Source: Bacillota bacterium (lineage in GTDB: Bacteria > Bacillota > Clostridia > Lachnospirales > Lachnospiraceae). Taken from it: DNA of 64,000 nucleotides. The translations under genes and the position numbers were made by a program. The notes under the pieces were generated by a model. That model was not told the origin of the DNA and ran no database searches. It saw only the letters and a list, made by a program, of their open reading frames with translations. Of this stretch, positions 38,280 to 45,093 are shown in pieces. The DNA is taken from positions 62,001 to 126,000 of the forward strand of contig JAEWMB010000007.1 in assembly GCA_023457255.1 (NCBI GenBank), in the 5' to 3' direction. The first letter of the stretch is position 1, and the number at the start of each line of letters is the position of its first letter.

Positions 38280-40091
38280 ATGAAAAATAGCCATACTATC
38301 TACTTCAAGATAAGTATATTGCTTATTGCAGCATTGCTCTTTGGCTGCAGTAATGTTTCTTCCCATAAATCTGATTCTGAAGAAACGAATCAAAACCAAA
38401 GTGAGAAACAGAAATCGGAAGGCAATATAATAAAGGAAATAGAAACGAAGGAGCAAGAGTCTTCTTTAACCACTAATATGACCGGATATTTAAAAGGAGA
38501 AGGGTTTGCTTTTGAATCAGAAGACTATTATGTGGATTATAATGAAAGACAAGTAAATTATATTCAGTTAAATGATAACTCTATTTTATTCAGCGGTGAA
38601 GGTGCCTTTGTCAGTGACAATAAGATTAGCATAAGCAAACCCGGTACCTATGTTATATTTGGAACGTTAAAAGACGGTCAAATTATAATAGAGGAAACGG
38701 CAGGCGGAATAGTTCATCTAATCTTAAAAGATGCAACTATTCACAGTGAGGATGGCGTTCCTATTTATGTCAGGGAAGCCGGTAAGGTAATAATTAGCTT
38801 AGCACCGGGAACGAAAAACGTACTAACAGATAATTTGGCGAATAACAGTAGTGGTGTAAGCAGTCCAAATGCCACAATATATTGCACATCAGATTTAACC
38901 TTGAATGGGTCAGGCAGTCTTGCTATTAATGCAATCCATCAAAACGCGATATCTTCAAAAGGTGTTTTAAAAATTGTAGAAGGTGATTATGAAATTCGTT
39001 CTGTGGGACATGGGATTATCGGGAAGGAAGCAGTGCTTATCGATGCTTCTAAGATTAGGATAACCGCTGGTAAGGACGGAATCCGTACAAACAATGACGC
39101 GGAAGATTCGAAGGGGCTTATCTTTATAAATTGCGGTGAATTTATGCTAACCGCCAAGCAAGATGGAATTCAAGCAGATAAACGTTTGGTTTTGCAAGAT
39201 GGCAGCTATCAGATAACTTCCGGCGGTGGAAGTAATGGTTTTGGGTATAAAGAGGACAAGGAAGAACTTATACTGGATGATCTGATGGAGATTACGGAAT
39301 TTGATAATAGCGGGAGTGCAAAAGGTTTAAAAAGTGGAGAAGAGGTACTGATTAAAAATGGTACCTTTACTTTAGACAGCACAGATGATGCTATTTATAG
39401 TAACGGCAGCATATCAATTGAAAATGGTTCTTTTACTATAGCTTCCGGAGAGGATGGTATGCATGCGGATAAATCCCTTACAATCGCAAGGGCAAAGATT
39501 ACAATTTCCTCTTCCTATGAAGGAATGGAAGCACAAAAAATTGAGATAAAGAGCGGAAACCTAAAGATTGTATCATCTGGTGGCGGCATTGATTCCAACG
39601 GTTCAGCCAGAATGACCGGAGGTACTTTAATTATTGAGGGATCCTCTAACAATGCAAACGGAGCTATGAATTATGATGACGTATTTGAAATTAGCGGAGG
39701 TACATTACTTACAGTGGGAAGCAGTGGTATGGTAATGGCACCATCGGGCATTTCAAAACAAAAGTCGATTCTGCTTAATTTAGAAGAAGCAGTGGAGGGG
39801 GAAACTTTACTATGTTTCCTGGAAGGAGAGGAGCGGATACCGGTTATGGCATATTTGCCGGAAAAACCTTATCAATCAATTGTATATAGCAGTCCTTTCT
39901 TAATGGAAGGAAAACGTTATATATTATCAACCGGAGGAAGCACAACACCCGAGGAGGCTTTGAATATATACACTCCTAAGGCCTATGAGGGTGGCATAGA
40001 GAAAGCTTATGTTACAATTAGTGGTATCCTAACCACATATGGCGAGGTGAAAACTCCGAATAAACAGCCATTGGAAAGGGTAATCGAATAG
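38280..40091 (+). CDS. lipoprotein with right-handed beta-helix carbohydrate-binding domain (Cthe_2159/DUF4353-like)
   Basis: 603 residues. Of two adjacent ATG codons the second (38280) has the better distance (5 bases) from GGAGG. Lipobox LFGC with lipid Cys at about residue 23, then a charged Ser/Glu/Gln linker. From about residue 85 to 470 there are repeated turns such as TLNGSGSLAI, KDGIRTNNDA, QDGIQADKRL, DDAIYSNGSI and EDGMHADKSL, giving a parallel beta-helix. The pattern matches Cthe_2159-type proteins that bind acidic and cellulosic plant polysaccharides. Likely a surface glycan-binding or pectin-active protein; enzymatic activity is not evident. Confidence 0.82.
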   Translation: MKNSHTIYFKISILLIAALLFGCSNVSSHKSDSEETNQNQSEKQKSEGNIIKEIETKEQESSLTTNMTGYLKGEGFAFESEDYYVDYNERQVNYIQLNDNSILFSGEGAFVSDNKISISKPGTYVIFGTLKDGQIIIEETAGGIVHLILKDATIHSEDGVPIYVREAGKVIISLAPGTKNVLTDNLANNSSGVSSPNATIYCTSDLTLNGSGSLAINAIHQNAISSKGVLKIVEGDYEIRSVGHGIIGKEAVLIDASKIRITAGKDGIRTNNDAEDSKGLIFINCGEFMLTAKQDGIQADKRLVLQDGSYQITSGGGSNGFGYKEDKEELILDDLMEITEFDNSGSAKGLKSGEEVLIKNGTFTLDSTDDAIYSNGSISIENGSFTIASGEDGMHADKSLTIARAKITISSSYEGMEAQKIEIKSGNLKIVSSGGGIDSNGSARMTGGTLIIEGSSNNANGAMNYDDVFEISGGTLLTVGSSGMVMAPSGISKQKSILLNLEEAVEGETLLCFLEGEERIPVMAYLPEKPYQSIVYSSPFLMEGKRYILSTGGSTTPEEALNIYTPKAYEGGIEKAYVTISGILTTYGEVKTPNKQPLERVIE

Positions 40092-40113
40092 GAGATAGAA
40101 AGGGACAAAGGAC

Positions 40114-40827
40114 ATGAAATTCGAATATGATTTTGGGCAGTTTTGTGGTATCATAGAAAAACTTCGTTCAGAAAATGGATGTCCATGGGATCGTGAACAG
40201 ACTCATGATAGCCTAAAAAGCTGTATGATTGAAGAAGCTTATGAAGTTGTTGATGGAATCAGTCAGTTTACTAAGAATGGAGATTACAATAATTTAAGAG
40301 AAGAGTTAGGGGATGTTTTGTTACAGGTAGTTATGCATAGTCAGATTGCGAAAGAGGAAGGGCTATTTACTATGGAAGAAGTCATTGATGAAGTTGCTAA
40401 AAAGATGGTAAGGAGACATCCTCATGTTTTTGGAAATGTTCAGGTAGAGAATTCCGAGGGGGTAATAACTAACTGGGAGGAAATTAAGAAGGAAGAAAAG
40501 AAGGGAAAGGCTGCCGAATCAGGAACTCTTTTTGTACCGGTTTCTTTTCCTGCTTTACTTCGGGCACAAAAGATAGTAAAAAAGAGCAATAAAATTAGAA
40601 ATACGGTTCATACTAAAGAAGAGTTCTTCTCTCAGCTTGACAGTGATGCAGCAAGGCTTCAAGCCTTATGCCAAGAGGGGGCTTCCTTGGAGGAGCAAAA
40701 GGAGGCATATGGTACATTCCTTTATACAATGAGCAGTTTGGGACTTGTGTTAAATTTGGATGCGGAATCCTGTCTAACAGAAAAAATTAAAGATGAGATA
40801 GCTAAATTGGAGTCAAGGATGAGCTAA
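40114..40827 (+). CDS. mazG: nucleoside triphosphate pyrophosphohydrolase MazG
   Basis: 237 residues. The N-terminal MazG domain shows LRSENGCPWDREQTHDSLK, the metal-binding EEAYEVVDGI and ELGDVLLQVVMHSQIA. A linker with RRHPHVFGN and NWEEIKKEEK and a degenerate C-terminal MazG-like half follow. It hydrolyses NTPs or abnormal nucleotides to monophosphates. Shorter than E. coli MazG (263), mostly in the C-terminal half. In B. subtilis the homologue (YabN C-part) also precedes rqcP (yabO). No clear terminator follows. Confidence 0.93.
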   Translation: MKFEYDFGQFCGIIEKLRSENGCPWDREQTHDSLKSCMIEEAYEVVDGISQFTKNGDYNNLREELGDVLLQVVMHSQIAKEEGLFTMEEVIDEVAKKMVRRHPHVFGNVQVENSEGVITNWEEIKKEEKKGKAAESGTLFVPVSFPALLRAQKIVKKSNKIRNTVHTKEEFFSQLDSDAARLQALCQEGASLEEQKEAYGTFLYTMSSLGLVLNLDAESCLTEKIKDEIAKLESRMS

Positions 40828-41064
40828 ATTTAGATTACAGCCCGCAAATATGGCAATACTTAGGAAAAATCAGGGATTAAATAATCTTCTATTAGAGCAA
40901 ATTTTTTAATTTTTAATATTGTGTGAAAATTTATCAATAGGGTTTTATGCCTAGAAAAATGGCTAATTTAAGACTTAATTAACCACCAAAAAGTTCAAGT
41001 AGATAGAAATAGGCTTTTTTCTTCAAAAAACTCTGTCATTTTGGAAATAAATGCAGAAAATTCC

Positions 41065-41093
41065 TTGACAAATTGACCTAATAAGTTTATAAA
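41065..41093 (+). promoter_or_regulatory. promoter of hup
   Basis: TTGACA (41065-41070), 17-base spacer, TATAAA (41088-41093). The start point would be about 41100, giving a leader of about 155 bases before the ATG. The preceding stretch 40828-41064 shows nothing recognisable. Confidence 0.75.
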
Positions 41094-41256
41094 TAGATTG
41101 AAGGTGATTTTTGAAGAAAAACCTACCATGGTTCACCTAGTTGCCCGAGAAAGAGTAAGACTCAATTATGGGGAAGCGTGATACAAGACGGACCTAGAAG
41201 CCATTCCGCTTGTGAAAAAACTATATTTAATAATACGTTAGAGGAGGAGTTTATCC

Positions 41257-41532
41257 ATGAACAAGGCAGAATTAGTTGCAGCTATCGCAGAAAAAACAGA
41301 GTTATCTAAGAAGGATTCAGAGAAGGCATTAAAGGCATTTATCGATGTTGTTACTGAAGAATTAACAAAAGGCGAGAAAGTTCAATTAGTTGGATTCGGT
41401 ACATTCGAAGTATCTGCTAGACCAGCAAGAACAGGTAGAAATCCACAGACAAAGCAGACAATTACAATTGCAGCTTCTAAAGCACCTAAGTTTAAGGCTG
41501 GCAAGGCATTAAAGGACGTTATCAACAAATAA
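41257..41532 (+). CDS. hup: HU family DNA-binding protein
   Basis: 91 residues, GAGGAGGAG ribosome binding site. Classical [22 protein letters not shown], then [19 protein letters not shown] in the beta arm with the DNA-intercalating Pro, and [13 protein letters not shown] at the end. It compacts and bends the chromosome. Codon use is strongly biased, as for highly expressed genes. Monocistronic, between its own promoter and terminator. Confidence 0.97.
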   Translation: MNKAELVAAIAEKTELSKKDSEKALKAFIDVVTEELTKGEKVQLVGFGTFEVSARPARTGRNPQTKQTITIAASKAPKFKAGKALKDVINK

Positions 41533-41604
41533 TAGATTGCAAGCAAACGACTGTTTCATTGCGAACTTCTATAAGTTATTGTTGTTCTGGTAAACATAAG
41601 AACA

Positions 41605-41641
41605 TAGGCTGTTTTGAGGGATTCTTCAAAACAGCCTTTTT
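41605..41641 (+). terminator. terminator after hup
   Basis: 12-bp stem AGGCTGTTTTGA / TCAAAACAGCCT with an 8-base loop and a T-run. Confidence 0.9.
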
Positions 41642-41662
41642 CCATAGTCGGTGTGAATAATA

Positions 41663-41732
41663 ACAGCCTTTCGCACAGGGAAGGGTTTTGGAATCTCTAT
41701 GTAAATATACGCCATACATGGCGAAAGGCTGT
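41663..41732 (+). repeat. 12-bp inverted repeat with nested hairpin in the rqcP leader
   Basis: ACAGCCTTTCGC (41663-41674) and GCGAAAGGCTGT (41721-41732) are perfect inverted repeats. A small GCCAT/ATGGC hairpin (41711-41722) overlaps the right arm and excludes the large stem. The left arm ACAGCCT can also pair with the left arm of the hup terminator. Confidence 0.55.
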
Positions 41733-41766
41733 CGCCTTAATTTTCAGTGAGGTAGGAGGAAAAGGT

Positions 41767-42006
41767 ATGAGATTGGATAAATATTTAAAAGTGTCAAGAT
41801 TAATCAAGCGCAGAACAGTAGCAAATGATGCCTGTGATGCAGGTAGGGTTTTAATCAATGATAGGCCGGCAAAAGCATCCGCAAATGTTAAGGTCGGAGA
41901 TATCATTGAAATTGGATTTGGCAGCAAAGCAGTTCGTATTGAGGTGCTTGATGTTCAGGAGACAACACGAAAGGATGATGCTAAGGAGCTCTATAAATAC
42001 TTATAG
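41767..42006 (+). CDS. rqcP: S4-domain RNA-binding protein RqcP (YabO)
   Basis: 79 residues from the ATG at 41767, preceded by GGAGG; the frame is open further upstream but that part lies in a structured leader. Whole protein is an S4 domain: RLDKYLKVSRLIKRRTVAND and GRVLINDRPAKASANVKVGD. YabO/RqcP works with RqcH on stalled 50S subunits to add Ala tails in ribosome-associated quality control. Position before yabP-yabQ-divIC is conserved with B. subtilis. HslR/Hsp15 is the homologue in Proteobacteria. Confidence 0.93.
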   Translation: MRLDKYLKVSRLIKRRTVANDACDAGRVLINDRPAKASANVKVGDIIEIGFGSKAVRIEVLDVQETTRKDDAKELYKYL

Positions 42007-42108
42007 CAAATGAATGCTTTGTTTTTTAGAATTACTTCTGTAGTTCTTCACAATAACGTCCATGCATATATATGATAATAGCAGGGTTAGGTGAAATGAG
42101 GAGCGTAT

Positions 42109-42393
42109 ATGGAAGATAGCAAACAAGTAAGAAAGCATCATTTGAATCTAAATGATAGGAAGGAAGCGCAAATAACTGGTGTTCGTGATGTTCGCTCTTT
42201 TGACGATCATGAAATTATTTTAGAAACCGATTTGGGTATTTTAATGATTCGCGGTAGTGATTTGCATATGGGTAGGCTCACTCTGGAAAAAGGGGAAGTA
42301 GATATCACTGGACGTGTGGACAGTTTTGTATACTCTGAGCTGAAAGGATTTACGAAGTCGGGAGAATCCGTTCTTAAGAGATTATTTAAATAA
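42109..42393 (+). CDS. yabP: spore cortex protein YabP
   Basis: 94 residues; GAAATGAGG before the ATG. YabP/YqfC-family features: NDRKEAQITGVRDVRSFDDH, ETDLGILMIRGSDLHM and LEKGEVDITG. YabP is needed for spore cortex formation in B. subtilis and is made in the mother cell. It is followed after 14 bases by yabQ, as in other spore-formers. Confidence 0.93.
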   Translation: MEDSKQVRKHHLNLNDRKEAQITGVRDVRSFDDHEIILETDLGILMIRGSDLHMGRLTLEKGEVDITGRVDSFVYSELKGFTKSGESVLKRLFK

Positions 42394-42407
42394 ACGGAGG
42401 GATTCTT

Positions 42408-43037
42408 ATGAATACATCCATCTTTCTGGAACTTCGATATCTTGCAGCAGCATCCTATTGGGGAATCCTATTATTTTTAATGTATGATTTACTTCGAATC
42501 CTCCGGAATACCTTTCAGCATGGAAAAGTAGTGGTTGGCATACAGGATATTTGTTTCTGGATTGTGGCGGGTATTTTGATTTTTCGAATGATGTATCTGC
42601 AAAATGACGGAATGATTCGCTGGTACAGTACAGTTGCAATGGTGCTTAGTATGGCACTGTATCAAAAGATTTTTAGTCCGCTGATTGTGGGATATGGAAC
42701 GAAGTTAACACTATTCATTAAAAATTGTGTGTTACGGTTATTAAAATTACTAGTTTCGCCGATAATGTTTATAATAGCAAAAATAAAAAAACTATTCTGT
42801 TTCCTCTTGGGGAAATTCCAAAAATTTGGTGGTTTTATAGGCGGAAAAATCAAAAAAAGAATTCATGTTTTCAAGGCTCGTATTAGAAAACAATTGAAAA
42901 AGTACGTGCATAAGGTTAAAATAAAGAAAAAGAAACCTGTGGAGGAGGCTCCTTTGCCAAAAGTAGAACGTCCACGTGGTGTGTTAGAGCTAATTACACA
43001 ATCACAGGAGAAGGGTGAGGTAAGTGAGAAGGAATAA
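42408..43037 (+). CDS. yabQ: spore cortex biosynthesis protein YabQ
   Basis: 209 residues, CGGAGGG ribosome binding site. Hydrophobic N-terminal two thirds with about four membrane segments (SYWGILLFLMYDLLRILRN, DICFWIVAGILIFRMMYL and onward), then a basic tail rich in Lys. YabQ sits in the outer forespore membrane and is required for cortex synthesis. It overlaps the divIC-like gene by 14 bases. Confidence 0.92.
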   Translation: MNTSIFLELRYLAAASYWGILLFLMYDLLRILRNTFQHGKVVVGIQDICFWIVAGILIFRMMYLQNDGMIRWYSTVAMVLSMALYQKIFSPLIVGYGTKLTLFIKNCVLRLLKLLVSPIMFIIAKIKKLFCFLLGKFQKFGGFIGGKIKKRIHVFKARIRKQLKKYVHKVKIKKKKPVEEAPLPKVERPRGVLELITQSQEKGEVSEKE

Positions 43038-43323
43038 GAGGAGAAGGAACGGTTTAAGATTAATTGGGCTTATGGTTATGTTAATCTGTTTTGTAGTCCT
43101 TTATAAATCAACCGAACTGAAAAAAGTAGCGAGTGCAAAAGAGCAAAAAAAGGCAGAGCTAGAGCAGCTCATCTCCGATGAGAATGAAAGAACCAAGGAG
43201 ATTGAAGAAAGTAAATCATATCCGGGAACTAAAAAGTACATAGAAGATGTTGCTAGATCGCAGCTTGGTTTGGTTTATCCGGATGAGATAATATTCGAAC
43301 CGGAGAATGAAACTAGCAAATAG
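43024..43323 (+). CDS. divIC: septum formation initiator DivIC/FtsB-like
   Basis: 99 residues, GTG start inside the end of yabQ (GGTGAGG upstream). Basic cytoplasmic N-terminus, one membrane segment (about 12-28: LIGLMVMLICFVVLY), a coiled coil (KKVASAKEQKKAELEQLISD) and the conserved end with YIEDVARSQLGLVYPDEIIF. Divisome component that works with FtsL and DivIB at the septum. Gene order yabQ-divIC as in Bacillus. Confidence 0.92.
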   Translation: MRRNKRRRNGLRLIGLMVMLICFVVLYKSTELKKVASAKEQKKAELEQLISDENERTKEIEESKSYPGTKKYIEDVARSQLGLVYPDEIIFEPENETSK

Positions 43324-43384
43324 AGGAAAGGTATCGGTTGTATACGATGCCTTTTTCTTTTTGAGAATTGGATGAAAATACATA

Positions 43385-43413
43385 TTGACAATAAAAACAA
43401 AACAAGTTATAAT
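43385..43413 (+). promoter_or_regulatory. promoter of tRNA-Met
   Basis: TTGACA (43385-43390), 17-base spacer, TATAAT (43408-43413): full consensus, 15 bases before the tRNA. Confidence 0.88.
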
Positions 43414-43428
43414 TTGCTTTGTCACTTT

Positions 43429-43502
43429 GGCGAAGTAGCTCAGTTGGCTAGAGCATACGGTTCATACCCGTAGTGTCGGGGGTTCAAATCCCTCCTTCGC
43501 TA
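43429..43502 (+). tRNA. tRNA-Met (CAT)
   Basis: 74 bases with a 7-bp acceptor stem (G1-U72 wobble), D-arm AGCTCAGTTGGCTAGAGCA, anticodon stem TACGG/CCGTA with CAT at 43463-43465 and T-arm GGTTCAAATCC. CCA is not encoded. G1-U72 pairing is not the C1-A72 mismatch of an initiator, so it is an elongator. B. subtilis also has a tRNA-Met just before spoIIE. Confidence 0.95.
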
Positions 43503-43606
43503 CTGTCCGTGCGTACGACACTTACGGATATCCTAAGTTGCATGAGCATTTCTTAAGTTCAGAAATATCAATACCAGATAATATAGTATTAATTGTACCG
43601 TTTCTG

Positions 43607-43635
43607 CGGGTTCTTTAGAACCCGTATTTTTGATT
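43607..43635 (+). terminator. terminator downstream of tRNA-Met
   Basis: Stem CGGGTTC / GAACCCG with TTTA loop, then TATTTTTGATTTTT. Confidence 0.85.
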
Positions 43636-43722
43636 TTTATAGAAAAAAGGGAACTGTTTCTCCACTAATAATCCATTCGTTTTGAAATAGCCCCTATTTT
43701 TATAGATTGAATTTTTTATAAT

Positions 43723-44233
43723 TTATTCTATTACTTTAGATTCTATTTTTATTGTTGCATCATTTTCCTCTATTGATAAAGTTACTTGATAATCATACAT
43801 TTTTGTATCTCTTATATTATTAAATTCAACAGCTATTCTCATTGGATTCTCCAATACTTTGAAGGAATTTTCGTTATCAACAAATTTAATCCAAATCTTC
43901 TCCCGCCAAATCAACAGCATTTATGCTTGTTTCAGTTAAAAAACATATATTAGTTGTACTTGTATTTTCATAGTCAATAGGATTAGCATAAAGGAATGCA
44001 TAAACATATGTGCCATCTTCAAGATGATATTCATTTTCTTGAATTATTGTAGTATTTGGATATTTTTTCTTAAATAGTTCAATTAAATTACTTATTTTTT
44101 TGTTTTCTTGTTGTTTGTTATAATTGTCATTATCTATATTTATTTCTTCTTTATTTGAGCAAGAACATAAAAGTAAATTTAATAATAAATATACAATAAT
44201 TAGTTTTAAATTTTTCATATCTATTCTTTTCAT
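43723..44233 (-). pseudogene. frameshifted hypothetical lipoprotein
   Basis: Two overlapping minus-strand frames meet at 43886-43920. The upstream one starts MKRIDMKNLKLIIVYLLLNL, has the lipobox LCSC and runs to AVDLAGEDLD-stop. The downstream frame continues with WIKFVDNENSFK and ends ATIKIESKVIE. Joined by a single base change they form one exported protein of about 170 residues. No family is recognised. The very high AT content and Asn/Ile/Lys bias differ from neighbours and suggest foreign origin. A sequencing error could also explain the shift. Confidence 0.55.
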
Positions 44234-44328
44234 ATTTCCATCGCAAGAAAAACTCAATATTTTAATATTATCTTTAGGCGTTAACGAACATAATTTTTTA
44301 GTAATCACTCTTAAATTCTAGCTTATAA

Positions 44329-44545
44329 TCATATAATCTCATCTAATTTAAAATTTAAAGTTAGTACACCAGTACTATTAGAATTTTGCAATGTAATATT
44401 GTATCACTTATTGACATATATGTGAACCATGAATTGCCTGTTGTAATATCAAATAATTGGTAAACTAAATTTCCACTTGTAACAGTTCCTGGTATATACG
44501 CTGTTATTGACCCAATCTTTCCAGCAGGTTGTGCCCTGTTTTTCT
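44329..44545 (-). pseudogene. frameshifted C-terminal fragment of an unknown protein
   Basis: A minus-strand frame reads GKIGSITAYIPGTVTSGNLV and goes on to YQLFDITTGNSWFTYMSISD. After a shift near 44395 it continues as ITLQNSNSTGVLTLNFKLDE and a stop. The sequence looks like a beta-rich surface or phage-tail type module. There is no start codon or N-terminal part nearby. It lies just upstream of the broken lipoprotein on the same strand. Confidence 0.45.
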
Positions 44546-44959
44546 TGGAAAAGTAAAAATGTGTTGTCGAACAAAGGATAACGCGGAGGTTAAAAAGCCT
44601 TAAAAAGAGCTTCCATCCGGTTTCCTTCCAGTAAGAAAAGCAATTAAGGAAGGGATATAAAAAGAAGAGGATAAGATCTTATAGGAAAAGGGAATACAAA
44701 GCGCAGGGTTATGGCAGTGAATTAAAAATAGATAGAGCCACAACATGTGGTAATTCTTACTTGTTAAATTCTACAAGATAATGTTGTTAATTCATAAAAG
44801 TGAGGTAGAAAGAGTTGTAATGAGCACTGATAAATTTTAAAGAAAAAATGGATAATTTCTAGTTTAACCTTCTTAAACAAGTTGAATTCCCTAAATTCGA
44901 GTTCCGAAGTGATACAAAAGGATAAATTGTCATAAAGTTTTTGGAATTGGTACATCAAT
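44546..44959. other. gene-less stretch before the spoIIE promoter
   Basis: About 400 bases without an intact frame. Around 44610-44660 one + frame (ELPSGFLPVRKAIKEGI) looks like a decayed coding fragment, interrupted by stops. A perfect Spo0A-box-like TGTCGAA occurs at 44565-44571 but is far from spoIIE. Confidence 0.35.
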
Positions 44960-44992
44960 TTGACAAACATTTTACGCCATCAGTTTTATAAT
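44960..44992 (+). promoter_or_regulatory. spoIIE promoter with 21-bp spacer
   Basis: TTGACA (44960-44965) and TATAAT (44987-44992) are both consensus but 21 bases apart. This long spacing is the known hallmark of the Spo0A-activated sigma-A promoters of spoIIE and spoIIG in B. subtilis. Weak 0A-box-like sequences (TTCGAG at 44897, TGTCATA at 44929) lie upstream. Confidence 0.6.
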
Positions 44993-45093
44993 CCTAAATT
45001 AAACCGCCTGTTTTATTCCTGTAATAAAAAGATCTGAGGTTAGTTGCAGGAGGACAGGAAGTAATACGGATAAGGGAAGGACGGCGTGTTCTT

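Noticed and set aside
41100..41256. 6S RNA or another known RNA gene before hup
   Set aside because: No closing stem between the ends and no open central bubble typical of 6S RNA; treated as a hup leader.
44565..44571. Perfect Spo0A box TGTCGAA as the spoIIE control site
   Set aside because: It lies about 530 bases before spoIIE and nearly 400 bases before the likely promoter, inside decayed sequence; a 7-mer occurs by chance at this scale.
44600..44760. Separate protein-coding gene on the + strand
   Set aside because: The best frame (ELPSGFLPVRKAIKEGI) is broken by several stops within 130 bases and has no start; at most a decayed fragment.
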